A DNA stretch of 64,000 nt from Centaurea solstitialis. Lineage: Eukaryota > Streptophyta > Magnoliopsida > Asterales > Asteraceae. Location: NCBI GenBank assembly GCA_030169165.1, contig CM058044.1:21977421-22041420 (forward strand). Reading direction: 5' to 3'. The translations under genes were made by a program, and so were the position numbers. Below the pieces are notes generated by a model that was given only the letters and a program-made list of their open reading frames with translations, did no database searches and was not told the DNA's origin. Shown piece after piece: positions 50,625-61,735 of this stretch. Within the stretch, counting starts at the first letter, position 1. Each line of letters starts with the position of its first letter.

Positions 50625-53527
50625 TGTAACACCCCGCTAAAGCGGAAACACGAGGTGTGACAGCTAAGATTTCAATGCGATAGGAGATAAATAACATCAT
50701 TCATTCATACCAAAATATATAAAGTTTACAATCGTATTACAACCAACCTCAGTTTAATACATACAAACATAGCAAAATAAAATACGAAGTCTTAATTGAT
50801 GTCTACAAACGCTCAAAATTAAGCTTTTTCGATCACCTTCTGATTTCCTGAAAAGCATGTTAAAACAAGCGTCAACTACAAGAGTTGGTGAGCTCACAGG
50901 TTTTCATATGCACAAAACATTTTATATGCAGAATCATTATCGTAAAATCTTTGAACAACTTTAAACGTTCAAAAACACACTTATGCACATGATATGAAAG
51001 ATTGAGCCACTACAAACCGTACCACCCCAACGTTATACCTCAGAGGCGGTCGCAAACCACGTAGGGTATAACACTCTTATGAACTACCTCAGCGGCGGAA
51101 CTTAATCCACATGTGTAGAACGTTTCCCAACGACTACCTCAGCGGTGGAATCTATCCACATGTGTAGTCGTTAATTCTGAAATAGTGCACCCTCTACTCG
51201 TCAGTCAGAAGGGTGGGTCTCTTTACCAAATAGCGCTATCCACTAAGTCATAGGCTCCTAACGAGTTAATAGTAGTGTATATTATAAGGTGAATTTTACT
51301 CAATACATATCATTGTTTGCATAATCATTTGCTCGAAAGCAATGTTTATATCACAATTTGCATAACTTTTGCTCGAAAGCATACTTCATAACATTTCATC
51401 AACAACATGCTTTTCACCCCAATATCATTAAAAACAGTAAAATAGGGGCCGTGAATACTCACCTTGAGTAGCTTAGCGTTTAGTGCGAAAATCCGAATTC
51501 CTAGTCCCGAGCCTACGAATGTTCTAGATAATCCATAGGTAACATAAGTCCCAAAGTATCGGTTCAATATCCTAATTAAGTCCAAATCCGACATTCTTAT
51601 ATATATAATGCCCATATTTAGTTTAGGTAGGCAACCATGGTCTGAAAATGATTTTAATATAAGTTTTATAACACCTTTACTGGATGTAAGGCCTTGAAAC
51701 AAAAAGTTTAAATTTTGAAAATTTCCAGATGCTGTCAGTTTTGTGAGTATGGCAAAAGGTCACGTTTTAGTTATGCTCCAAAAAGGTTTAAGTTCCAAAA
51801 CTTTTACCTACTGAAATTAGTGATGTTAGCAACATTTCCACCAAATTTCATAATTTTTAGAGGTGTTTAGCATATTTTAAAAATTCTTACAAAATCAGTG
51901 TGCATAAATCATTTTTGGAAATACGTGTCAGTGATGTTTGTACCATAGAGAATTCATTACTACTCCAAAATTCGAATTTCAAAAGGGATATTCAAGCTAA
52001 CACAAATATCTAACTAATGAAACAATTTTCACACGATTTCGATGTTTTTTTAATGAGATATGACCTCTTGAATCCATGCATGTGAATCTGCCATCTTTGA
52101 ACAGATTGCACCACGTATTTCTTTTTATTGGTTGAGCACTCAAAAATCCACCAAATCATGTGATATCAGGTTCTTTGGAATGCTAACTCACTGAGCTTGA
52201 ACTTAGACTCAAAAATCATGCATTTTGGATAATCTATCATGGAGATATTCATGCAACAAGTCCACACAAATTCTGACCGGTAATGATTTGCACACTAAAA
52301 AGTTTTGTAATGGTTGAAGGTTCAAAACTTGGAATTTTTGAATGATTCCAGTTGGGTTCGAACCATAACCCATAAAATATCAAAACATGAAAATTTTAGA
52401 GAAAAATGAGTCCATAAACACCCTTTTTGGGTCGTCCAAACCCACATGCAACATTCTGTCAACATCAGATTGGAATCATAAATCAACATTTTAACCAAGA
52501 ACACTTATAATCTTTAAGATTTGAGGGTTTATTTGATATAAAACTAAAATCCCCCAACATATGTCAAGTAAATACATAAAATACACATGAATATCATCAA
52601 GACACATGCATGAAATAACAATAATTTCCAGCCCCTTAGGAGCATCAAAAATACCCAAAAATGTATGATTTTTCACCCAAACTTGTGTTTATAAGGAGGA
52701 GTCATAGAATTTCACCATCTTTGAATGTTTTAACACATTTCTATGGTTCATTCTCGTCTTCAAACATCAAGTACAATATTCAACCATCAAGGAGGGTTTA
52801 AACCTCAAAAAGAGTAAGAAGAAGCACCAAAAGTGCTAGAAATCGAAGCTAAAACATACATACTACTCTTACCTTTGATGATACAACTATTAGAGCTTTG
52901 AAATTCTTGTTTGAACTTCTTAAAACTCAGATTTTTGAAGATGGTTTGGCTGATTTTCTTGAAGGTTTTAGAGAGAGAGAGAGAGCGAAAAGAGAATAGA
53001 GATGAAAATTTGAAAATGAAATAATGAGTTTAATGGGAAAGTGGTAAAGTGATTAATATGTGTTGGAAAAAGAGAGAGAGAGATGTAGGGGGGGGGGGGG
53101 GTGGCCGGCCAAATGGGCCAATCCCAACCCTTTTCATCTTTTTTTTTTGTTTAAATTAAGGTCCAAACACTGTTAAAACCGGTGCAGTATCGGTTCGCGA
53201 TAAATTTTCGGTAAAACCGACTTTTTCAAGGATAATTTCAGATAAATTAGAATATTTTATTTTCATTACTACCGAAATATTAAATTTTTATACTGTTGGC
53301 TTTTATTATAGCAGTTTGGCATTATATAAAGTTTCCGGGCGATTTTGGACCGATACGGGCTTTTTCGGGCTGTTTTTCGGGACTTCTAAGTTCGCTTTCT
53401 AAAATTTTCGCAAAACCAAACCTATTTATTTCCATATAAATATAGAACTAAGTTTCTGTTAAATTAAACTTCAGTGAGTGCTCTTACTAGCTACTAATCT
53501 GGGAGCCGAATTTGGTCGGTTGTCACA
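50625..53527 (-). repeat. T1 5' LTR
   Basis: 2.9 kb, minus strand TGTGACAACC to GGGGTGTTACA, the usual ends of Tekay LTRs. No coding capacity. It has GA microsatellite and G-run tracts near 52975-53101. Confidence 0.88.
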
Positions 53528-54499
53528 GCATGGTGCAGCCAAAGTCGGCTAGTTGGGTTTTCATCCACAGAACTTGTGAGCAACAGCAGCGGCTGCTACA
53601 TACTCTGCCTCCGCAGTTGATAAGGAGACACAATTCTGTTTTCGGGACGACCAACTTACCAACTTGTCTCCAAGGAACTGACAAGCTCCGGAGGTGCTTT
53701 TTCTGTTCAGCTTACAACCTGCATGATCTGAGTCTGTGTAGGCTATTAGTTCAAAACCAGAATCCTTTGGGTACCAAAGGCCAAAGTCCGGAGTGCCCTT
53801 CAAATACCTAAGGATTCTTTTGACTGCAGATAAGTGTGATTCACGAGGATCACACTGAAAGCGAGCACAGACACCCGTGGAGAATACGATGTCGGGTCTA
53901 CTAGCCGTGAGATAGAGCAAGGAACCAATGATTGCCTGATAATTCTTCTGATCTACCGGTTTACCAGAAGAATCAGCATTTAGTTGAAAGTTCTTCGGCA
54001 TTGGTGTTGCAGCAGAGTTTGAACCACCAAAATCAAAACGTTTTAGTAAATCATGAACATGTTTGGATTGATTTATAAAAATGTCGTCAGGGCGTTGTCG
54101 AACTTGAAGTCCTAGAAAGAACGTCAACTCGCCCATCATGCTCATTTTAAATTGGGATTTCATGGTGTTTTCAAACTCCTTGCACAACTCAGGCTTCCTA
54201 GATGCAAAAATAATGTCATCCACGTATATCTGTATGATAATTAAGTCACTACCTGATCTTCGAAGAAATAAGGTGGGGTCGATTGTACCTTTCTTGTAGC
54301 CAGCTACTATCAAGTAGTTAGTGAGAGTTTCATACCATGCTTGAGGAGCTTGCTTGAGACCGTAAAGCGCCTTATCCAACACATACACATGAGTTGGATA
54401 TTGTGGATCTATGAAACCTTCCGGTTGTTCGACATACACCTCTTCTTGAAGAACTCCGTTCAAGAAGGCGCACTTGACGTCCATCTGGTATACCATCAT
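53528..54499 (-). pseudogene. S1 RT C-terminal half and RNase H start
   Basis: MDVKCAFLNGVLQEEVYVEQPEGF, YGLKQAPQAWYE, IQIYVDDIIFAS (YVDD intact), FKMSMMGELTFFLGLQV, GSLLYLTASRPDI and RYLKGTPDFGLWY, then RNase H TDSDHAGC, RKSTSGACQFLG and STAEAEYVAAA. A one-base shift follows (near 53570), after which WMKTQLADFG is readable up to the T1 border at 53527. Same lineage as the second half of C1. Confidence 0.85.
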
Positions 54500-54538
54500 G
54501 TTTTTGTATGCGGCATATGCGAGGCAGATTCGAATAGC

Positions 54539-55099
54539 CTAAATCCTTGCTACCGGTGCAAACGTGTCATCATAATCGATACCCTCTTGTTGGCGATATC
54601 CTTTGGCGACCAACCGAGCCTTATTCCGGATAATAAGGTCGTTTTCGTCTTTCTTGTTCCGGAAGATCCATTTCAAGCCGATAATGGACTTTCCCCATGG
54701 TCTGGTCACCAAACTCCACACCTTGTTTTGCTCGAATTCCGCCAACTCTTCTTGCATCGCTCGGACCCACTCTGGATCGGTAATAGCTTGCGGAACATCT
54801 AACGGTTCAAATTCACTATAGAACCCGCCAAATAGAATCAGGTTGTGAACATTCTTTGATGCTCTGGTCTGAACAGGTTGAGAGGGACTCCCGATGATCT
54901 GGGAAGGGGGTGATCTTTTGTCCACTTTCTTGTATGCGGGAGTGTGACATAGGCTTGTTGATCATTTGATGCGTCGTTCTCATCGTGCACTACTAAGACC
55001 TATGTGTGGTTCCCACTCGAAGAGCCTTCTTCCAGATTTGTCAGTGCTTCTGCGTCCAACCGGGGCTCGCGCACTACCTGAGCATAGGTTCTTTGAGCC
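54539..55099 (-). pseudogene. S1 RT N-terminal part
   Basis: Open from 54925: PEWVRAMQEELAEFEQNKVWSLV, GLKWIFRNKKDENDLIIRNK, RLVAKGYRQQEGIDYDDTFAPVARI, the classical RVT_2 start. A stop at 54539-54541 replaces the codon after VARI, and AIRICLAYAAY continues beyond it. The linker towards integrase is cut by N2 at 55099/57657. Confidence 0.85.
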
Positions 55100-55405
55100 T
55101 GAGAGGTCCAAACAATCAAACAACGAGATGAAAAGAAGAGAAATCAAAAGATGAAAATGCAAAGTTCTTGAATTTATTAATGAAAGCTTTCAAAACTACA
55201 AGAACACACACACTAAAACACCTAGTTGACTCTCATAGGAAATAATTTCACACCTTTCTCTCCAAACCCTAGACCATATATATAGGTCCATTACACTAAA
55301 GCCCAAGCCCAAGCCCAATAAACTAATTAACTAATTAAAAACTAATTAATCCCTCTCAAAGCTTCCTTAATAAAACTTTCTAAATAGGACAATTTGGTCC
55401 TAACA
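55100..55405 (-). repeat. N2 3' LTR
   Basis: 306 bp; minus strand TGTTAGGACC to GGACCTCTCA. A TATA-like tract (TATATATA) lies near 55275. Confidence 0.9.
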
Positions 55406-57332
55406 ATCTCCCCCTAAAGTTTTATAAAGGAAGCATCTCTGATCTTCTCCCCTAGCTTTCGTGAGAAAACCTTAGTGGCGTTCGGCTACATTTTGATCTC
55501 CAAGCTCCCCCTCGATTGTAGCTCTTCATCTTCGGTTTCAACTGAAAGACCAGATCCAATTTGCAATAACCGCGACTGATTGCACAAGCTACAGCTCAAC
55601 CTGTAAATAACTCGACACGTCTGATAACCGCAGAATACAACAGCTTGCACCAGAGCATGTTGATTCATCCAACTATGTTGATCTCCAGCCAAGAGAAACA
55701 AAGGGATAGATGCATGTGTGAGTTACCGTGCAGATCAGCAAGAAAGATAAAGGTTCTGTCTTTGACCCCGTGTTGAATAGGAATTCAGCAAAAGAGCTCT
55801 AAATCTGATAAGCTCACAACTGGGAACACTGAAGCTTGGATCACCGAAAACACCATATGGAATGAGAAACTGGGAGTAGATGCTGAACGAGATGCTCTGC
55901 TTTGATCTCTCTACTACTCAGAAAATAGTCGATTTCCTTAAATCTTCCAAAGTGTCAAGTAATCAGATCCAGATCGAGTCTTCTTAGTCAGATGGATGAC
56001 GACCGTCACTCAAGATTCTAGATCGCAACTGAACCTCCACAATGGTGAAATGGATAGGAATTGAGCACGTAACAATAGTACCATTCACCGAAGCTGGCAT
56101 CCAAGGAAAAACTCAACTCTCACCGGATAAGAGGAATAATTCCATCTAATAAAAACTCTAGAATAATGGTTGCAGAGCGTCAGGCTTCTGAGTAGTCTAA
56201 CCAAATGCAGAATCCGATCACCATCGTTCTGAAATCGTTACAAATCTGACATGTCTTCAAAGAATCTGGAGCAGTTGGGGAAATGAGAGAAATTCAATTT
56301 TCACGATTGAAAACTGAATTTGGGCTAAAAACTGGGCTGATGTGATCTTTACAGAATCAATTGGGAAAGAAAGATGGCTATTTAAGCGCAGGGATTTTGA
56401 AGCATCAAAGGTATTTGAATTTGGGTGGGTCTAGATCGCAGCGGAATATGATCTTGAAGGCTTATCTGAAGATGATACTCGAGTCGGGAAATGCAGTCTC
56501 CCGAGTCGGAAATGGAGTTGGTAAAGTTTAACAAAAATTGAACATAACCTTGACTCAAAAGCGAGTCGAGAAACTCGAAAACCCGAAAGGGTATTTCATG
56601 TTTCCCGAGTCGGAAAATAAGGACAGCAAGGTAGTTCAAGACTTAAACAAAATTTGAGCATACCCTCGTCTCAAGAGCGAGTCGGGAAGCCTAGAAAACC
56701 CGAAAGGGTATTTCATGTTTCCCGAGTCGGAAAATGAGAACAAAAAGGCACTCAAATTTTTTTATTTTTTTATTTTTTTACTATTCATCCGGTTCGGAAA
56801 AACACTATTCATTCAAATTTAATTTTTTTTTACTATTCCGATTCGGAAAACGGTGTTTTCCGATTCGGAAAAGCACTATTCACCGATTCGGATTTTTTTT
56901 TTTTTTACTATTTCCGATTCGGAAAACGGTGTTTTCCGATTCGGAAAAGCACTATTCACCGATTCGGATTTTTTTTTTTTGGATTGGGAAAATATGAGTT
57001 TTCCAACTCGGAAAACATGAATATTCAAGTTTTCCAACTCGGAAAACTTGAATATTCAAGTTTTCCAACTCGGAAAACATGAATTTTCAGCCCAAATCTT
57101 CAATCCAGATCCAAAAACTGAAGCAACTTGAAAAATAGATCATTTCAAGCTCAAAGATGCTTCAAAACACAACCCAAACACCCATTTTCATCATCTTCAT
57201 CAAGATCTAAACACCAAAAACCCCAAAAACTCAAAAATGAAACTTTTTCAAAAAAATAAAGTTTCAAAACCCAATAAAAAACATCTCAAGTCGTTTGATT
57301 CAATAGGAACAAACAAATCTAATGATTTGTTT
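55406..57332 (-). other. N2 interior, non-coding
   Basis: The polypurine tract is at 55406-55418. The rest of 55419-56470 shows no ORF or repeat. From 56480 the repeat arrays begin. Confidence 0.65.
56480..57110 (-). repeat. N2 palindrome and tandem repeat arrays
   Basis: Two units of about 110 bp (56527-56645 and 56647-56752) contain GCGAGTCG, AAAACCCGAAAGGGTATTTC and CCCGAGTCGG. Then come about two copies of a 75-bp unit (56824-56980) with TTCCGATTCGGAAAACGG and T-runs, then TTTTCCAACTCGGAAAAC repeats to 57080. Confidence 0.75.
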
Positions 57333-57345
57333 GGCTCTGATACCA
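57333..57345 (-). promoter_or_regulatory. N2 primer-binding site
   Basis: Minus strand TGGTATCAGAGCC, two bases from the LTR. Confidence 0.9.
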
Positions 57346-57347
57346 TT

Positions 57348-57651
57348 TGTGAGGTCCAAATAATAAAACAACGAGATGAAAAGAAGAGAAATCAAAAGAT
57401 GAAAATGCAAAGTTCTTGAATTTATAAATGAAAGCTTTCAAAACTACAAGAACACACACACTAAAACACCTAGTCGACTCTCATAGGAAATAATTTCACA
57501 CCTTTCTCTCCAAACCCTAGACCATATATAGGTCCTTTACACTAAAGCCCAAGCCCAAGCCCAATAAACTAATTAACTAATTAAAAACTAATTAATCCCT
57601 CTCAAAGCTTCCTTAATAAAACTTTCTAATTAGGACAATTTGGTCCTAACA
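57348..57651 (-). repeat. N2 5' LTR
   Basis: 304 bp, about 97-98% like the other LTR by eye. Confidence 0.9.
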
Positions 57652-57656
57652 GAGCC

Positions 57657-58540
57657 GAGCTCAGTAAAGGTAGAGGGGCTTCTTCTGGTATAGGTGCAAG
57701 AACAGGGTGTGTGGTCTGTTCTCGGACAGGTTCCGGTGGAGCAGCAGAAGAGGTTTCAGGGGGAGAGACCGCTGACTCTGGTGTCACTGAATTTGTTGAA
57801 GTACTCGATGATGGCTTAGTCACGAAAGCATCAGATGACACAGAAGTAGTGGTTGAACCATCTTGAGCAGGTACGACGATCGGTCCAGTGAGAGTAAGTA
57901 GATCATAGTCTACAAGTTCTATAAAGTCTGAAGCAAAAGTGTTAGAAGCAGAATCTGTGCTCGGTGGTGCGGTGGACAGTTTAGGCAGTAAGGCATTTAG
58001 ATTACTAGGACTTGCATCAGAATAGGTTTCAGTTTCAGAAAAGTCAACATTTGAGCTTTCCAAGATAGATCGGGTCCGTTTGTTGAATACCCTATAAGTC
58101 TTTGAGTTATGTGAGTATTCAATAAAGATAGACTCATCAGACTTAGGTTCAAATTTTCCCAAATTATCTCGGTCATTTAAAACATAGAATTTACATCCAA
58201 AAACTCTAAAGTAATCGATGTTAGGCTTACGCTGCTCGACCATCTCGTAAGCGGTTTTACCGGTCTGCTTAACGATCAGAGTCCGATTTTGCGTGTAGCA
58301 TGTTGTAGAAACGGCTTCATCCCAGAATGCTTGAGGAACGCCTGAATGAGCCATCATGGATCTTGCTGCTTCGACCAACGTCTGGTTCTTCTTTTCCACA
58401 ACTCCGTTCTGTTGAGGAGTGCGTACGGGTGAGAAGTTGTAAGAGATCCCCACATCTTCAAGGAAGGATTGCAGCTTTGCATTCCGAAACTCGGTTCCGT
58501 TGTCGCTACGTAACTTCTTCACCTTGCGACCTAAAAGCAC
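57657..58540 (-). pseudogene. S1 integrase core, C-terminal part, and linker
   Basis: KKLRSDNGTEFRN holds the second catalytic Asp, and QQNGVVEKKNQTL the Glu. Then AFWDEAVSTTCYTQNR, KPNIDYFRVFGCKFYVLND and KFEPKSDESIF, the standard copia order, followed by a long Ser/Thr/Pro linker. The last codons before 57651 run into the N2 LTR. The first catalytic Asp lies upstream at about 58680 (DLCGPMRVES-like), in another frame. Confidence 0.8.
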
Positions 58541-58701
58541 TTAAATTCGCATGATGAAGGCAATAATCCTATCAGCAGCATCAGATTTGGCTCGAAGAAA
58601 TTCAAGCCAGGTGAACCTTGAGAATTCATCAACGAGAACTAACATATACTTCTTTCTGGCTAGACTCTCGACTCTCATAGGTCCACACAGATCCATGTGA
58701 A

Positions 58702-58926
58702 TCATGTCAAGTGGACTTTTACCGTTGGTATCGATCCTCGGTGGATGTGAGCTTCTTCACATCTTTCCTTGTTCACATGCAGGACATAAAGTATCCTTTG
58801 AAAGATGAGTCTCCGGTAGTCCCTTGACCAGGCGTTCGAAACCATCTTGTTCTTGTCCTTGAAATTCTGATGACAAAGCCTTCGGTGCCATAACCAACTA
58901 TCCTCCTTAGATGCCTTTGAGAGCAA
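58702..58926 (-). pseudogene. S1 GAG-pre-integrase zinc motif
   Basis: SWLWHRRLCHQNFKD gives the two His residues; the Cys pair is scrambled by a frameshift around 58850. It follows the protease remnant with a small overlap. Confidence 0.65.
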
Positions 58927-59332
58927 ACATCGCGTTCAACGGTTGAGAAAGTGCTTCAAACTGAGGGTGTGTCTGAGAGATTGAACGAAAGACGGTGGAG
59001 TACAGGTTGCCGTTTCTCCGTGCACTGAGTACGATATTGTTGTCTTCATCGTTCACATCACTTCCATAAAGGAATTGCTTCACCCAGTAGCCATTATCAC
59101 AGAACTGGCTTGAGCTGAACATGTTATACCCTAATCCCTCGACATACCATACATCCTTGATGATGTACTTCCCATTTGTGATTTTCCCGTAACCCAACAT
59201 CGGCTTTGGTGTCTTGTCCGCAGTTTTGATGTATCCCTCGAACCTTTCAACATAGTCGAAAACGAAGGACCTTTGACCAGTCATGTGTCTATAAGCTCCA
59301 GAATGAAAGTACCACACATGACTGACCTGCAA
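58907..59332 (-). pseudogene. S1 protease remnant
   Basis: VWYFHSGAYRHMTGQRSF is the copia protease active-site region, where the expected D-S-G reads H-S-G, so the catalytic Asp is lost. It is followed by GYGKITNGKYIIKDVWYVEGL, typical of this region. It is in the same frame as gag, separated by the TAA at the gag end. Confidence 0.75.
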
Positions 59333-59338
59333 GACAGA

Positions 59339-59794
59339 TTAAGCTTGTTTAGGGACCCATTGCCAAATGGGTTCCTTTGGGTTAGAGATTGATGAAACAG
59401 TCGGTGTAGTCCCCTTTTTGGATTTCTCCTTAGGCGTAGGTGACTTCACTGATGAAGAGGATTTAGCTTTTCCTCTTTTTCTTCCTCTTCTCTTTCGAGA
59501 TTTGACATTAGAATTATGGGCATTGAAAGAATTAGCCACACCATAGCGCAAGAAATTATCAAACATAAAACACATGTCATTACGAAAAGTATCAAAAGCA
59601 ACGTTCAAGTTATGATTACGATTTACAAACATGTTTGATTGAAATCCTACACTAGGTGGGGCATGGCCTAAACCCGCACGGCTAGGACCACACCTCTTAG
59701 GGAAAGCAGTAAAAGAGTTGTTCCTTTCTTGATGATCCTTTCTTGGTGGCTTCACATTCTTTCCACCATCTTTCCTCCTCCCATCTGCATTCAA
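59339..59794 (-). CDS. S1 gag C-terminal part
   Basis: Basic, low-complexity 151 residues (RKRRGRKRGKAKSS) ending PIWQWVPKQA and a TAA, the usual gag end in SIRE-type elements. In frame with 59891-61717 apart from one stop at 59891-59893. Confidence 0.7.
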   Translation of the reverse strand: MNADGRRKDGGKNVKPPRKDHQERNNSFTAFPKRCGPSRAGLGHAPPSVGFQSNMFVNRNHNLNVAFDTFRNDMCFMFDNFLRYGVANSFNAHNSNVKSRKRRGRKRGKAKSSSSVKSPTPKEKSKKGTTPTVSSISNPKEPIWQWVPKQA

Positions 59795-59890
59795 AGCATG
59801 GTGTGAGTTAGAGGACGGTTTAGTAGAAATGGATTTGCCACCTTTTCCAGATGACGGTTTTGAAAAATTAGGTTTAGTGGAAGTGAAAGG

Positions 59891-61735
59891 TTAATTAGGT
59901 TTTAACCGATATGTCTCACCCACTTCGAAGGTACTCGAATCAAAGTCAAGACCTTGAATGGGTTTAACTGAGGCACAAGCATCGTTAGATTTTGAATTCT
60001 TGGTCTGGAGTCCCTTAGGTGTGTGTGGCTTAACTGACTTCTCCCTGTCAGTACCTAAATGTTTTGCACCCTTGGGGTTACTTTTCTCAGAACCAGAAGC
60101 TTGTGACTCAGCAGGCTTCTCAGGTTTGGAAACAACATCTTTCTTTTTCTTAGGAATCAAACCAGAAGGATCATCACCCTCGTCAAAAAATATCTTCACT
60201 TCATATTCAACTTTCGGATCCAGGTCTGGTTTGGGTTTGGGGTTGGCTATCCTATGGTTAAGGACAGGAAATGTCTTATCATCATCAGAATCTAGAGAGT
60301 AAAAGTTCTCAAAATCCATAACTTTCCTTCTCAAGAGAGAAATTGACACATCTTGGTTGGTTAAAGTATGGCGATACATCATCTCCTTTTCATAAAGCAA
60401 TTCTTTTTCAAGCTCGAACTGAACTTCTTGGATGATGAGTCGCTTTTGAAGATCCGAAAATTTGGTTTTGTAAACATTTAAAGAAGAATTTGCGGTCCCA
60501 CACTCCGAAGAAAGCCTAATTCTCTCGGCATTGGCCTCGAGTAAGTCCTTTTCCAGAGTGTGTATCAAGGTGTCTTTTTCGGAGACAATTACTCTGAGAT
60601 TCAAAATCTGATGTTGACAGGCATCGAGGTCCATTGCTTTCAGTCTAAGTCCAAACACCTCCTTTTCTAGTTCAACTAGGTCGGGACTCTTAGTTACGGA
60701 ATCATCCGTGGGTGGGATAACTAAGGTCTCCTCAGATAAATCCATTTCCCTAGCCTTGATGCCTTCCCAAGTGGGTTGGGTATTGGTCGGATCACTAGTA
60801 GGGACGAAGATAGGTCTATTGGGAGCGGGACTTGTGGGTGGACTACCTGTGGTGCTGTTTGACGGACTTGTGGTTCTAGTGATGGTCTCATCGTTAATTA
60901 CTTCGGTGTAAGTGACAGTCTGTCTAACATACTCCTCGGTAACGTGTCCTCCTACAAGGGCTGGTTTAGGTTTGGAGGCGGCCATATCCTCAAAGTTGTA
61001 CAGATGTGAAGGTGCTTTTTCTAAAACATGATTTTCAGTGAGTCCTAGGCCGGGTCTAGCTTTGTAAAAAGGATTCTTGTTGGCATGCTGGGTGAGAATA
61101 CTCAGAGTCTGTTCAGATTGTCCTCTTTTGAAATTGTTGTCCTCGAGCTCTTGGATTTTTGAAAAGAGTCTAGTTCTTTCTTCCGAAAGTAACTGGAATT
61201 TGATTGTGAGCTCTCCATGGTTACTGTTAAGTTCCTCATGGGATTTTTGAAGACACAACAATTTATTTGATAAATTTGACTCTCTAATGCCAGACTCAAG
61301 TATCTCACGATTATAATCTAAAGTCAAGTCCTCGAGAGAGCTTTTGTAAACAGCACTATCGATTCTAAATTTCGTGACGAGAGTTCTTTCCGATTGGAGA
61401 TTTCTCTCTAAGTCACAAATTTTAGCTTCTAACAGTGATATTGTATCAGTAATATCAGGGATAGTGGATACCTCAGAAGCATCAATGTCTTGGTAAGTGC
61501 TAGGACCAACACCTTCCGGTCCTTCAAAGTCAGCCATCAAGCACAGACCTTTCACCATGTGATCATCCTCATCCGAGCTCTCTTCTTCGCAAACCCAGTT
61601 TTCCTCTTCAACCAGCAAAGCTACCCCTTTTTCTCTCTTTCTCAACAAGGCAGCCTTCTTCTCGAAGTAGGCAGCGTCCTTGTATTTCACCGTGCAGTCC
61701 TCGGCATAGTGTCCCAATTTACCACACTTGCAGCA
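59891..61735 (-). CDS. S1 gag middle part: zinc knuckle and long coiled coil
   Basis: The zinc knuckle CCKCGKLGHYAEDC (CX2CX4HX4C) is at 61735-61693, just before the first listed open codon. Behind it come an acidic EEESSDEDDH patch, a coiled coil (residues about 85-210: LLEAKICDLERNLQSE), a Pro/Thr/Ser-rich spacer, a second coiled coil (about 345-470) and a basic tail. 608 residues are open. A stop lies upstream near 61770, and T2 cuts the rest of gag at 61808. A long coiled-coil region behind the knuckle is the same arrangement that N1 seems to have kept without the knuckle. Confidence 0.75.
   Translation of the reverse strand, partial: CCKCGKLGHYAEDCTVKYKDAAYFEKKAALLRKREKGVALLVEEENWVCEEESSDEDDHMVKGLCLMADFEGPEGVGPSTYQDIDASEVSTIPDITDTISLLEAKICDLERNLQSERTLVTKFRIDSAVYKSSLEDLTLDYNREILESGIRESNLSNKLLCLQKSHEELNSNHGELTIKFQLLSEERTRLFSKIQELEDNNFKRGQSEQTLSILTQHANKNPFYKARPGLGLTENHVLEKAPSHLYNFEDMAASKPKPALVGGHVTEEYVRQTVTYTEVINDETITRTTSPSNSTTGSPPTSPAPNRPIFVPTSDPTNTQPTWEGIKAREMDLSEETLVIPPTDDSVTKSPDLVELEKEVFGLRLKAMDLDACQHQILNLRVIVSEKDTLIHTLEKDLLEANAERIRLSSECGTANSSLNVYKTKFSDLQKRLIIQEVQFELEKELLYEKEMMYRHTLTNQDVSISLLRRKVMDFENFYSLDSDDDKTFPVLNHRIANPKPKPDLDPKVEYEVKIFFDEGDDPSGLIPKKKKDVVSKPEKPAESQASGSEKSNPKGAKHLGTDREKSVKPHTPKGLQTKNSKSNDACASVKPIQGLDFDSSTFEVGETYRLKPN

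Larger units (their letters stand above)
36393..53527 (-). mobile_element. T1: Tekay-type chromovirus (Ty3/gypsy), split by N1
   Basis: Minus strand: 5' LTR (53527-50625), primer site, leader, gag and protease remnants, RT, RNase H, integrase, chromodomain, polypurine tract, 3' LTR (39504-37126, with an internal deletion) and, beyond that LTR, a second copy of the leader (37125-36393). Integrase after RT plus a C-terminal chromodomain places it in the chromoviruses. GCATG at 53528-53532 would be the right TSD; the left end is lost. Confidence 0.85.
55100..57651 (-). mobile_element. N2: small non-autonomous copia-type element
   Basis: 2.55 kb with LTRs 55100-55405 and 57348-57651 (about seven substitutions and one 2-bp indel apart), the duplication GAGCC at 55095-55099 and 57652-57656, a primer site and a polypurine tract (minus strand CTTTAGGGGGAGAT). 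No coding region at all, so it is TRIM/LARD-like. It carries repeat units like those of S1. Confidence 0.9.
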
